NCBI RefSeq assembly: GCF_045062745.1
Contig: NZ_JBJGED010000002.1
Location: forward strand, 186,001 to 250,000
DNA: 64,000 nt
Source of the DNA: Paenibacillus_AA sp045062745
Lineage (GTDB): Bacteria; Bacillota; Bacilli; Paenibacillales; NBRC-103111
Direction of reading: 5' to 3'
In this document: positions 50,946-59,279 of the stretch, one piece after another
Layout of the letters: each line of letters opens with the position of its first letter
How positions within the stretch are numbered: the first letter of the stretch is position 1
Position numbers and translations under genes: made by a program
The notes under the pieces: model-generated
Database searches by the model: none
What the model saw: the letters and a program-made list of their open reading frames with translations, nothing else
What the model was told of the DNA's origin: nothing

Positions 50946-51695
50946 TTAGGCCGATCGCTTCATCCCGAACAGCCGCATCGTATTCCCGGCATAGATGAGC
51001 TGGCGCTCCTCCGGCGTGAGGTCGGCCTCTTCTACCTGACCTAAGTTCGTGATGTACGAGCAGCCCGGCATATCGGAACCGAACAGGACACGCTCCGCTC
51101 CGAGCAGGCGTACCGCATAATCGACTTCTTCCCGGCGGAACAGCGAACCGGAGATGTCGGTCACTACGTTCGGATAATCGCGAATCGCTTTGATCCCATG
51201 GTAGTGATTGCCGCCCAAGTGGGCCATGATCAGCTTCGCTTGGGGATACCGCTTGGCGAGCTCGGCCACATGCGTCCCGACCGATTCGTCCGGATACTGG
51301 CCGACCGCCTTGTAGAACGCGTGCAGCAGGATCGGAACGTCGTATTCGATACATTGTTCAACCAATGGGAAGACGGACGGGTCGTCGCAATAGGTGGCGA
51401 TCCACAGCTTCATCCCGATCATCCCGTCCTGCTCGATACCTTGCCGCAGCACATCCAGCGCGTTGGCATGGCGCGGGTTCACATAGACGTACCCTTCCGC
51501 CACGTCGGGGTTCTCCCGCTTGAACCGGACGATATCCTCATTCTGCGATTTCACTTCCTCTTCCGGCGAGTATTGCCGGATCAATCCCGAGACGAACACC
51601 TTGTCGATGCCGTACCGCTCGCAGTTCGTGAGCAGCGCCTTCGCGTGCTGGTCGTACCGCCCGCCCCAGATGTGGGTATGCATGTCGATAATCAT
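50946..51695 (-). CDS. Amidohydrolase-family (amidohydrolase 2) protein
   Basis: A 249-residue metal-dependent TIM barrel. It starts MIIDMHTHIWGG, with the first HxH metal site, continues with VPILLHAFYKA and LIMAHLGGNHYHG, and ends with LFGSDMPGC for the catalytic aspartate. It starts at ATG 51695 behind AGGAGG. It is the last gene of the eight-gene operon that begins at 59092. Members hydrolyse or decarboxylate small carboxylic compounds; the substrate here is unknown. Confidence 0.88.
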   Translation of the reverse strand: MIIDMHTHIWGGRYDQHAKALLTNCERYGIDKVFVSGLIRQYSPEEEVKSQNEDIVRFKRENPDVAEGYVYVNPRHANALDVLRQGIEQDGMIGMKLWIATYCDDPSVFPLVEQCIEYDVPILLHAFYKAVGQYPDESVGTHVAELAKRYPQAKLIMAHLGGNHYHGIKAIRDYPNVVTDISGSLFRREEVDYAVRLLGAERVLFGSDMPGCSYITNLGQVEEADLTPEERQLIYAGNTMRLFGMKRSA

Positions 51696-51731
51696 TAGCA
51701 ATCCTCCTGTCTTTACCCCGCGGTCTCCAGC

Positions 51732-52544
51732 CTATTTGACCGGACCGCTCTGGAAATAATGCTTGACGCTTATTTCCTTAGCGCCTTGCTTCACGGCAGC
51801 CACCGAACGCTCCCATATTCCTTCCTCGACTCTAGACACCGGGATCGACACGCTCATCGCCGCGACGATGTCGCCGGCCGCATTCGTGATGGGCGCAGCG
51901 ACGCAGCGTATGCCTTGCACCGCTTCGCCGGCGCTGTAGGCGAGACCTTCCCGGCGAATCGTCCGCAGCTGCTCGAGCAGCTCGTTCAGGTCCGACAGCG
52001 TCGTGTCGGTCAGCTTGCCCAGCTCGTTCTCCGGATACAGCCGCCGCACCTCCTCGTCGGACAAGCCGCTCAGCAGCATCTTCCCCATCGCCGTGGCGTG
52101 CAGCGGCAGCTGCATGCCGAGATGCGAGACGAACCGCACCGGGTGCGTGCTCTGCTTCTCGGCGATATACAGCACCTTGTCGCCGTTTCGGATCGACAAA
52201 AACACCGATTCATTAATGTCGTTAATGATTTTCGAGGCCACATGCTGGAACTCCGTGGCGTAGTCGGTATTGCGGGACACTTTGCTGCCGATCTCGAACA
52301 GCTTGTAGCCGAGCCGGAACGTCTTGCCGTGTTTGTCCGTCTCCAGGTACCCCCGGTTCAACAAATTTTGCAGCAGCTTGTGAACGCTGGAAGGCGGCAA
52401 CACCAGCTTGCGGGAAATGTCCGTCAGGCTGAGCGTGTCCTGCTCGTCCGCGAACAACTCGAAAATGTCCAACACGCGGTCGGCAGACTTGACCGTAACG
52501 CTGCTGCGCTCCGTCCCTTGCTCCTCGAAATCATTCGTCATCAT
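51732..52544 (-). CDS. IclR-family transcriptional regulator
   Basis: A 270-residue regulator: winged helix at about residues 18-80 (LSLTDISRKLVLPPSSVHKL) and an IclR effector domain at about 90-265 with HATAMGKMLL and the small-molecule loop AYSAGEAVQGIRCVAAPI. It is inside the operon, 36 bases after the SDR gene. It probably binds the tandem palindromes at 59161-59196 in the operon promoter; this is inferred. Confidence 0.9.
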   Translation of the reverse strand: MMTNDFEEQGTERSSVTVKSADRVLDIFELFADEQDTLSLTDISRKLVLPPSSVHKLLQNLLNRGYLETDKHGKTFRLGYKLFEIGSKVSRNTDYATEFQHVASKIINDINESVFLSIRNGDKVLYIAEKQSTHPVRFVSHLGMQLPLHATAMGKMLLSGLSDEEVRRLYPENELGKLTDTTLSDLNELLEQLRTIRREGLAYSAGEAVQGIRCVAAPITNAAGDIVAAMSVSIPVSRVEEGIWERSVAAVKQGAKEISVKHYFQSGPVK

Positions 52545-52580
52545 AAATGCGGTTCCTTTCTATATTTCGATGCTTGATGG

Positions 52581-53339
52581 TCAGGATAGCTTAATCAGCT
52601 GACCGCCGTCAATGACCAAGCTCTGGCCCGTCATGTACCGGGAATCGTCGGAGGCGAGGAAAATCGCCGCGGTGGCGATCTCGTCCGGCTGGCCGACTCG
52701 GTTCATCGGGATCGTCTTGAGATATTGCGCGATCGCCGGCCCGTTCTGGATGAGCGGCTGGGTGAGCCGCGTCTCGATGAAGCCGGGGCAGAGCGAGTTC
52801 ACGCGGATGCCGTGCGGCGCCAGCTCCAGCGCCATCGACATACCCATGCTGATCATCGCGGCCTTCGTCGCGTTGTAATGCACTTGATCGGACTCGGCCG
52901 CAAGCCCGTTCACGCTCGACATGTGAATGATCGAGCCCTTCGTCCCTCGCGCCACCATCGCCCGGGCGACCGATTGGCTGGCGAGGAACGTTCCTTTCAG
53001 ATTGATCGCCATGTGGCGGTCCCAATCGGATTCGGTAATGTCGAGGAACGGAGCCGGATCGCAAATCCCGGCGTTGTTCACCAGAATGTCGATCGCGCCC
53101 CATTCGGCGAGCAGCCGCTCGACCATATCGTCCACCTGCTGTTTATCGCACACATCTACCGTATAGGATACCGCCGCCCCGCCGGATTCACGGATGATGC
53201 CGACGGTCTCGTCCAGCGCAGCCTGGCCGCGTCCGCAGATGGCGACCTTCGCCCCTTCGCGGGCATAGTTCAGGGCGATCGCCTGGCCGATGCCATGAGA
53301 GCCGCCGGTGACGAGCGCGACTTTCCCGTGCAATCTCAT
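52581..53339 (-). CDS. Short-chain dehydrogenase/reductase (SDR)
   Basis: A 252-residue classical SDR: VTGGSHGIGQAIA at the N-terminus, LVNNAGI, the catalytic serine in HMSSVNG, and the YNATK active site, with a C-terminal GQSLVIDGG. Its ATG overlaps the aminotransferase stop (ATGA). In the operon context it could oxidise or reduce the hydroxy or keto acid produced by the neighbouring enzymes. Confidence 0.9.
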   Translation of the reverse strand: MRLHGKVALVTGGSHGIGQAIALNYAREGAKVAICGRGQAALDETVGIIRESGGAAVSYTVDVCDKQQVDDMVERLLAEWGAIDILVNNAGICDPAPFLDITESDWDRHMAINLKGTFLASQSVARAMVARGTKGSIIHMSSVNGLAAESDQVHYNATKAAMISMGMSMALELAPHGIRVNSLCPGFIETRLTQPLIQNGPAIAQYLKTIPMNRVGQPDEIATAAIFLASDDSRYMTGQSLVIDGGQLIKLS

Positions 53340-54664
53340 CGGGCAGCCTCCTTCACCTTCAGGTGGGCGAGTACGCGATCGATTGCCGCTACGGTAGCGT
53401 CGATGTGGCTCTGTTCATGCGCGGCGGACAAATACCACAATCCGTTCGGCCGCACGAGCACGCCCTCCTCCAGCATCAGCTCGGCGAACTTGGCGTAGAG
53501 GCCCGCATTGCGCGTCTGGAACTCGTCGAAATGGTTCACTTCGTCGCGATCGATAAACATCATGTTGAATACCGGACCGATCTGATTCACAACTCCGCGC
53601 AGCCCATGTTTCGTGAACAGGCTGCGGATGGAGCCGACGAGGCTCGCGGTTAGTTCTTCCATCTTAGTATACACCGCGCCGTTGTCGCGCGACAAAATAT
53701 CGATGATGGCGAGTGCCGCCGCCGTCGACACCGTGTTGCCGTTCAGGGTGCCGAGGTGGCTCACTTCCTCGCGGTCGATGAGCGCCATGATTTCCTTGCG
53801 GCCGGCGACGCCGCTGATCGCGATGCCTCCGCCCAGCGCCTTGCCGACGGTCACGAGATCCGGCTTGAGCCCGAACCGGCCGTGCGCGCCGCTGATTCCC
53901 AAGCGGAAGCCGGTGATGACCTCGTCGAGGATCATAACGACGTTATGCTTCGCCGTGAGCTCCCGCATCTGCTCCAGGTACCCCGGGAGCGGCATGATGC
54001 AGCCGTTGTTGCACAGCACCGGCTCGGAGATGACGGCCGCGATGTCATGGCCTTGCTCCTCCAGCGTCGCCTTCAACACATCCGGGTCGTTCCACGGAAG
54101 CAGGATGACGTCGGACAAGCTGCTCTCGCTCTGGCCTTTCGTACCCGGAGGGGTCGCCGCGTTGCCGCTGTCCGTCGCCTTCTGCATCATGTCGGGGCTC
54201 GGGAACGAGGTGAAGATCGAGTCCGACCAGCCGTGATAGTGGCCGTGGAAGCGGATCACCTTGCGCTTGCCCGTATAGGCGCGGGACAGCCGCAACGCCA
54301 GCATGACCGCTTCCGTGCCGGAGCCGCTCAATGCGACCTTGTCGGCGCAAGGCAGCACACTGACGAGCTTCCGCGCGAGCTGGATCTCGCCGTCATGCTG
54401 CAGGCCGTACGTGTAGCCCTTCTGCATCGCGCTGTGGATGCGCTCCGTCAGCTCGGGATGCGCATGGCCGAGAATGGATGGCCCGTAGGCCAGCAAGTAG
54501 TCGATGTACTCGTTGCCGTCCACATCGCGGACGATGACGCCGGACGCGGATTCCGCATAGAGCGGGGTCGGCTTCATGGAGCCGCGCAGCGTACTGGCCA
54601 CGCCGCCGGCCAACACTTCCTTGGCTTGCTGAATTCGTTCTTGGGAACCGGAATACGTTCTCAT
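53336..54664 (-). CDS. Class III aminotransferase (glutamate-1-semialdehyde aminomutase-like)
   Basis: A 442-residue PLP enzyme. Visible features are LSGSGTEAVMLALRLSRAYT, HGHYHGWSD, the PLP-aspartate region VMILDEVITGFR and the PLP lysine in TVGKALGGGIAISG. The start is ATG 54664 behind GGAGGAG; an upstream in-frame start overlaps the M81 gene. The genome must have a separate HemL, and this copy sits in a catabolic operon, so transamination of an operon-specific amine is more likely than haem synthesis. Confidence 0.9.
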   Translation of the reverse strand: MRTYSGSQERIQQAKEVLAGGVASTLRGSMKPTPLYAESASGVIVRDVDGNEYIDYLLAYGPSILGHAHPELTERIHSAMQKGYTYGLQHDGEIQLARKLVSVLPCADKVALSGSGTEAVMLALRLSRAYTGKRKVIRFHGHYHGWSDSIFTSFPSPDMMQKATDSGNAATPPGTKGQSESSLSDVILLPWNDPDVLKATLEEQGHDIAAVISEPVLCNNGCIMPLPGYLEQMRELTAKHNVVMILDEVITGFRLGISGAHGRFGLKPDLVTVGKALGGGIAISGVAGRKEIMALIDREEVSHLGTLNGNTVSTAAALAIIDILSRDNGAVYTKMEELTASLVGSIRSLFTKHGLRGVVNQIGPVFNMMFIDRDEVNHFDEFQTRNAGLYAKFAELMLEEGVLVRPNGLWYLSAAHEQSHIDATVAAIDRVLAHLKVKEAAR

Positions 54665-54674
54665 GGGACTCCTC

Positions 54675-56168
54675 CTACGCTCTTGATTGGTCAAGCGGAT
54701 ATATAGGACGCTTCAAATGCTTATAAGGGAACAGCGACAAGTTCGCTCCGCAGCAGCCGGGCGTATCGACGTCGATCGCGAGCCGGGCTACGTCTCCGAA
54801 GGCGGTCTTCCAAGCGATCGCCGACTTGACCACGATCATGTGGAAGGCGGTAGGGTTCAGGCCGACGGACAGCACGTGCCCGGGATCCCAGGGCGCCACC
54901 CGCTTCTCGGTGAGCACGAGCGTCACCGGGCCCGCCTCGACGACGGCGGTCAAGCCCATCTTGGCCCGCGCGCCGGTCATGTAGCGGCCGACGTGGGTGT
55001 AGTCCCCGTCGAACAGGGTGCGGACGCGGCCCCGGATCGGCACGGGCGCCCCGTGCCAGTCGTCGGACTTGCCGCCGACGGCGCAGGCGAGCGTCCCGCC
55101 GATGCCGGCTTCGGCCGCCAGCCTCACAGCCTCCGGGTCGCACAGCACGAGGAGGCTCGTCTTGCCCGCCGCGAGCAAGTGCGGCAGCATGTGCGTGCCG
55201 TCCGCCGGGGAGCCGCCTCCGACGTTGTCGGATCCCTCCACCAGGATGACCGGTCCTTCCGGCTGCCGCTCGGCGAGCGCAACAGCTTCCGCGGGCGCGG
55301 TGAGCGGCACCGCGAACTCGTCGCGGATCGACCAGGCGAACGCGCACAGCTCCTCGGCGCATCGCTCGGCGAGCGCCGCATCCCCATCGGCGGTGACGAT
55401 GAACGACATCCCGGCGTCCGGGACGTCGCTGAACGGGAAGCCGCCGATGACGGTCACATTCAGAATGGCCGGATTCGCCTCCCATTCGAACGCCTGATCC
55501 ATGACGCGCTTGAACGGACCCGCGCTCGTCAGCATGCCCTGCGGGGCGACAAGCAGCCCGGTGTGGCGGAAGACGCGCACCGGCTTCGCTTCGTTCCGCA
55601 GGACGCGAGCGAGCAGGCGAACCGCTTCGACCGCGCGGTCGTAGACGTCTACGTGCGGATACGTGTCGTAGCCGACGATCAGGTCGGACAGCTCGACCAT
55701 CTCCGCCGTCACGTTCGCGTGCAGATCGAGCGTCACCGCAAGCGGGAACTCCCGTCCGAGACGGGCGCGCACTCGGCGCAAAATCGCCCCCTCCGCGTCC
55801 GGCTCCGACTCGCTAACCATAGCGCCATGCAGGATGATGACGGCACCGTCAAGCGCGGGATCGATCGATTGGGCGATCCGGTCGGCGATCGCCTCGAACG
55901 CCTCGTCCGTGACCGTGCCGCTGGGCGTCGCCTGGGTATAGAAGCCCGGCGACAGCGCGAGGCCCGTCTCGCGAGCCGCATCAATCACGCCGCCCATCGA
56001 GGTGCGGGTGCCTGTGTAACGTTCCAAATAAGCTTGCTCGCCTTCGATCCATTCATAGGAGAACGGTTGCAGACCGGTCTTGCCCGGCGCGAACGTATTC
56101 GTCTCGTGCACGCAGCCGGCGACACCGATCCGTAGCGGACGGCGTGCCGATTGCTCCATCTCGCTCAT
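54675..56168 (-). CDS. M81-family metallopeptidase (MlrC-like)
   Basis: A 497-residue protein with both domains of the family: GCVHETNTFAPG near the start, IILHGAMVSE, TLDLHANVT and YDTYPHVD in the N-terminal metal domain, and GSDNVGGGSPADGTHML in the C-terminal domain. The first known member, MlrC, opens linear microcystin peptides, but most relatives are in amino-acid or peptide catabolic operons. It starts at ATG 56168 behind GGGAGG, overlapping the M20 gene stop. It likely hydrolyses an amide bond in the operon's substrate. Confidence 0.9.
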   Translation of the reverse strand: MSEMEQSARRPLRIGVAGCVHETNTFAPGKTGLQPFSYEWIEGEQAYLERYTGTRTSMGGVIDAARETGLALSPGFYTQATPSGTVTDEAFEAIADRIAQSIDPALDGAVIILHGAMVSESEPDAEGAILRRVRARLGREFPLAVTLDLHANVTAEMVELSDLIVGYDTYPHVDVYDRAVEAVRLLARVLRNEAKPVRVFRHTGLLVAPQGMLTSAGPFKRVMDQAFEWEANPAILNVTVIGGFPFSDVPDAGMSFIVTADGDAALAERCAEELCAFAWSIRDEFAVPLTAPAEAVALAERQPEGPVILVEGSDNVGGGSPADGTHMLPHLLAAGKTSLLVLCDPEAVRLAAEAGIGGTLACAVGGKSDDWHGAPVPIRGRVRTLFDGDYTHVGRYMTGARAKMGLTAVVEAGPVTLVLTEKRVAPWDPGHVLSVGLNPTAFHMIVVKSAIAWKTAFGDVARLAIDVDTPGCCGANLSLFPYKHLKRPIYPLDQSRA

Positions 56169-57505
56169 CGAGTTGCACCTCCCGCCAGATCGCGGTCCTC
56201 CGCTACGCCGCACCAGTCCGCCATAATCTCCGCGTACCAGCGGATCAGCTCGGAATAGCTGGCGAGATCCATGTATTCGTCCGCGGCATGCGCATTGGCG
56301 CCGGCCGGACCGAGCACAAGCGCCGGCGTGGAGCTGTATACGTTGAACATAAATCCGTCGCAGGCGAACGGCGTCCCGAGCGCAGGTCCGGGATCGCGCC
56401 CTAGCGCCTGATGTCCCGTCCGGTTTACGACCTGCAGGAAGTCCCGCACCTCAGCGCTGTCTCCCATCTCGCTGCCAAGCAAGTACCGGATCTTCGGCGT
56501 GATGACCGGACGGCAGATCGCGAGCTCCGGGTAGTCGGCCAAGTTCGCTTCGTAGAACGACCACAAATCGTCGATGATCTGCTGACCCGTCATGCCCGGA
56601 TAGCCTTCGATCCAGAAGTTCATCTCGGCCGTCTCCGGCGTTTTCTCTTGGAATTGACGCGTCGTGTCGCCGGACAGCATCGTCAGGGAGACGACCTCTA
56701 GCGGACGCCCTGATTTGGCCCAGTAGTCCGGCGCCGGGTACTTCGCATTCAAATGCGTCTTGAACTTGCGCAGCAGCAGCACGAAGCTCACCATCGCCTC
56801 CAAGGCGCTGATCAGCTCTTCGCCGTTGAAGCCGATCCCGCTCTTCCCGGTGAACTCCGCCTTCCAGATGCCGCCGCCCAGATGAGCGGGGTTGATCCGC
56901 AGGTTCGTCGGCTCCGGGATAATCGCCATATCCGCGTGCGGGCCGAGCAATCGGCCGGCCAGCGTGCCGTTCGCACCGCCGTGCTCCTCGTCGATGACGC
57001 TCTCGATGTGCACGTCCCCTTTCAGCCGAACGCCCAGCTCCTGCAGGCAGCGCACCGCGCAGATCGCGGCGGCCATGCCGCCCTTCATATCGTACGAGCC
57101 GCGGCCGTACAGCTTGCCGTCCGTCACCTCGCCGGAGAATGGCCCATACGTCCACTTCTCCGTGCCCTGGTACACCGTGTCGGCGTGGCCGGAGAAGATG
57201 AGCGACCGCCCACCGCCGGCTCCCGCGAAGCTGGCGACGACATTGGGGCGCCCTTCATAGTTGCGGCCGGGCATAAACGATTCATGCGAGGTCAAACCTT
57301 CCACTTCGCTCAGCTCGTAAGAGCGCACCGAACCGCCCAAGCGGCTAAGATAATCCGCATAATACGCTTGCACTTCCGCCTCATAGCCGAGCGGAGGATG
57401 ATTCTCGCTCTGAATCCGCACGAGCTGCCGAGCCAGCTCAATATTGGCCGGCTCGTGCCGTACGGTCCATTCGCGGATGCGTTCCGATAACGTGTTCCCT
57501 GTCAT
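56165..57505 (-). CDS. M20-family metallopeptidase (ArgE/DapE/succinyl-diaminopimelate type)
   Basis: A 446-residue zinc hydrolase. Metal motifs are visible: FSGHADTV, YGRGSYDMKGG, the catalytic ESVIDEEHGG, and a late histidine in GANAHAADEY. The dimerisation domain lies between about 200 and 320. These enzymes remove acyl groups from N-acyl amino acids or cleave dipeptides. It starts at ATG 57505 behind GGAGGGG and overlaps the M81 gene. Confidence 0.92.
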   Translation of the reverse strand: MTGNTLSERIREWTVRHEPANIELARQLVRIQSENHPPLGYEAEVQAYYADYLSRLGGSVRSYELSEVEGLTSHESFMPGRNYEGRPNVVASFAGAGGGRSLIFSGHADTVYQGTEKWTYGPFSGEVTDGKLYGRGSYDMKGGMAAAICAVRCLQELGVRLKGDVHIESVIDEEHGGANGTLAGRLLGPHADMAIIPEPTNLRINPAHLGGGIWKAEFTGKSGIGFNGEELISALEAMVSFVLLLRKFKTHLNAKYPAPDYWAKSGRPLEVVSLTMLSGDTTRQFQEKTPETAEMNFWIEGYPGMTGQQIIDDLWSFYEANLADYPELAICRPVITPKIRYLLGSEMGDSAEVRDFLQVVNRTGHQALGRDPGPALGTPFACDGFMFNVYSSTPALVLGPAGANAHAADEYMDLASYSELIRWYAEIMADWCGVAEDRDLAGGATR

Positions 57506-57524
57506 AGTTCACCCCTCCAGGGCA

Positions 57525-57917
57525 TTAAGCTTCGCCGCGCTTGCTGTGTACGTATGCGATCGCTTCGATCTCCACCAAATAGCTGCCGATGCCGACCTGG
57601 ATGCTGGACCGCGTAGGGAACGGCGCTTTGAATACGGTCTCATAAGAGCGGTTGTACGCCGGGAAATCCTCCAAGTGCGATACGAACGCCGTCACCTTTA
57701 CGACATGATCCAGCGTCAGACCGTCGGCGGCTAGAATCGTCTCGATGTTGCGCAACGTTTGTACGGTCTGCTCTTCCACGGTGTTGCCCACGACTTCCCG
57801 AGTCTGAGGATTGACGCCTACTTGACCGGATACATACACGAAATCGCCGGCGCGGATGCCTTGGGAGAACGGCAGCGGAAACTCAGGAGCTTGCTTCGAG
57901 TGAATGATTTTGGACAT
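57525..57917 (-). CDS. RidA/YjgF-family enamine/imine deaminase
   Basis: A 130-residue protein with family motifs GDFVYVSGQVGV, EEQTVQTLRNIETIL and the C-terminal arginine/glutamate region PTRSSIQVGIGSYLVEIEAIA. RidA proteins hydrolyse reactive enamines and imines formed by PLP dehydratases. Its position right after a D-threonine-aldolase-like PLP gene suits that role. It starts at ATG 57917 behind GAGGGAA. Confidence 0.93.
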   Translation of the reverse strand: MSKIIHSKQAPEFPLPFSQGIRAGDFVYVSGQVGVNPQTREVVGNTVEEQTVQTLRNIETILAADGLTLDHVVKVTAFVSHLEDFPAYNRSYETVFKAPFPTRSSIQVGIGSYLVEIEAIAYVHSKRGEA

Positions 57918-57988
57918 GGTAGGATTCCCTCACTTTTAATGAATATTTGATTTTGGATGTTACCTAGTTCCTTGAACGGAAAGCCGCC

Positions 57989-59092
57989 TTACTGTACCTT
58001 GCCTCTTGCATCAACGGTGATGTAATTCTCCACCTGCCCGCCTCGGACGCCGACCAACCGATCGTGCAAATTCGTCACGGTGCAGCAGTGGTTCGGGATG
58101 ATATATACCGCATCCCCGATCTTCCACTCTGTCCCGGCCGGAACGGCGATCGAGCCATGCTCCTCGCTCAGCCGGTCGATAACCGCCTCCGGCGTCCCGC
58201 GGACCAGGCCGTAGCCACGACGGTGCGGATTCACATCGGTCGTGAGCGTCTTCGAGCCGGCGTCGACGAGAATCGTGCCTTCCCTAGGCGTGCTGACGAC
58301 CGTAGCCTTGATCTGCATCGCATACTCGCTCTCATCGATGAGCCCGATCGCCGACTGGCTGATGTCGCCGAACACGTACGCGCCCGGTCGCATCTCGGTG
58401 ACTCCAATGCCCGCCAGCTCGGTGATGAACTTCGAAGTGGGTGTAGAGCCCACGCTCACTTCCTCCATCGGCAGGCCGAGATCGTCGCGCAGCATGCGCA
58501 TCGTCATCGCCAGGCTCTCCGCTTCATAGCGCGCGATGGCGAGCAGCTCTTCGCGGGATGTCTTCCCGTACGCATGCCCGGCATGCGTCATGACGCCCAC
58601 GATGCGGATCCCCGGCAAGTCCGCCATCTGCTTCACCAGCTCGACGGTCTCTTGCCCCGGCTCCTTCCCGCATCGGTTCAGGCCGGTGTTCACATCTATG
58701 TACAGCCGTACCGGCTGACCGAGACGGACACCCAACGCGGACAAGCCGCGGGCTACATCGACGTTGTCGGTGCTCACGGTGATCTTCGCCCGGCTCATCA
58801 GACGTCCGAGCCGCTCCAGCTTCGCCTCCCCGACGATGGGGTAAGCGACGAGAATGTCGTCCATCCCTCCGTCCGCCATCACTTCGGCTTCCCCCAGCTT
58901 GGCGACCGTGATGCCGCAGGCTCCGTGCCGGATTTGCTCCTTCGCGATCCATACGCTCTTGTGCGTCTTCGCATGCGGGCGCAGCTTCACGCCGGCCTGT
59001 CGGGCCAGCTCCGCGGTCTTGCGCAGGTTCCGGTCCAGCACGTCCAGATCGATCAAGACCGCCGGCGTTTCCAATTGCTCAATCGTTGCCAT
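57989..59092 (-). CDS. D-threonine aldolase/D-serine dehydratase-like PLP enzyme (D-TA family)
   Basis: A 367-residue alanine-racemase-fold PLP enzyme. The N-terminal PLP lysine segment is LRPHAKTHKS and phosphate contacts are in VSVGSTPTS. The C-terminal metal-binding pair is in IIPNHCCTVTNLHD, diagnostic of D-threonine aldolase/DSD1 proteins, which use a divalent metal to act on D-3-hydroxy amino acids. It starts at ATG 59092 behind AGGAGGGAG and opens the eight-gene operon, so the operon probably handles a D-amino acid. Confidence 0.9.
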   Translation of the reverse strand: MATIEQLETPAVLIDLDVLDRNLRKTAELARQAGVKLRPHAKTHKSVWIAKEQIRHGACGITVAKLGEAEVMADGGMDDILVAYPIVGEAKLERLGRLMSRAKITVSTDNVDVARGLSALGVRLGQPVRLYIDVNTGLNRCGKEPGQETVELVKQMADLPGIRIVGVMTHAGHAYGKTSREELLAIARYEAESLAMTMRMLRDDLGLPMEEVSVGSTPTSKFITELAGIGVTEMRPGAYVFGDISQSAIGLIDESEYAMQIKATVVSTPREGTILVDAGSKTLTTDVNPHRRGYGLVRGTPEAVIDRLSEEHGSIAVPAGTEWKIGDAVYIIPNHCCTVTNLHDRLVGVRGGQVENYITVDARGKVQ

Positions 59093-59142
59093 GACTCTCC
59101 CTCCTGGGCTTCTTATATCTGCTTCAAGCGCTTGCTAGTTAG

Positions 59143-59196
59143 ATCGTATCACCGAACGTTTTTTCTATCAAGAAAATCTTTTTCTAAATAGAAAAA
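59143..59196 (-). promoter_or_regulatory. Promoter with tandem palindromic operators of the eight-gene operon
   Basis: On the minus strand TTGATA (59171-59166), 17 bases, then TACGAT (59148-59143). Two palindromes flank it: TTTTCTATCAAGAAAA (59161-59176) over the -35 and TTTTTCTAAATAGAAAAA (59179-59196) upstream, centres 19 bases apart. The TTTCT/AGAAA half-sites suit an IclR-type dimer. A CAAGCGCTTG palindrome lies at 59125-59134 near the start codon. Confidence 0.7.
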
Positions 59197-59215
59197 AGAG
59201 TGCGGTTCCGCACTC
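59191..59215 (-). terminator. Rho-independent terminator of the orphan permease pair
   Basis: On the minus strand GAGTGCGGAACCGCACTC forms a perfect eight-base stem followed by TTTTTTC. It ends the permease transcript just before the promoter of the next operon, overlapping the second operator. Confidence 0.9.
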
Positions 59216-59247
59216 CTTTGCATTTGATCCCTTATACTGGTAAACCA

Positions 59248-59276
59248 AAGGAGGAGCTGGCAGCCCCTCCTCCTTT
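59248..59276 (-). terminator. First terminator hairpin after the orphan permease pair
   Basis: GGAGGAG and CTCCTCC form a stem with an eleven-base loop directly after the permease stop; only TTT follows, so the second hairpin at 59191-59215 is the stronger one. Confidence 0.6.
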
Positions 59277-59279
59277 TCA

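Noticed and set aside
53336..54664. hemL (glutamate-1-semialdehyde aminomutase for haem synthesis)
   Set aside because: The fold and motifs are similar, but the gene lies in a catabolic operon with no haem genes, so a specific aminotransferase role is more likely.
58064..59191. Long plus-strand frame opposite the D-TA gene
   Set aside because: The minus-strand protein has clear PLP and metal motifs; the opposite frame is a codon-bias shadow.
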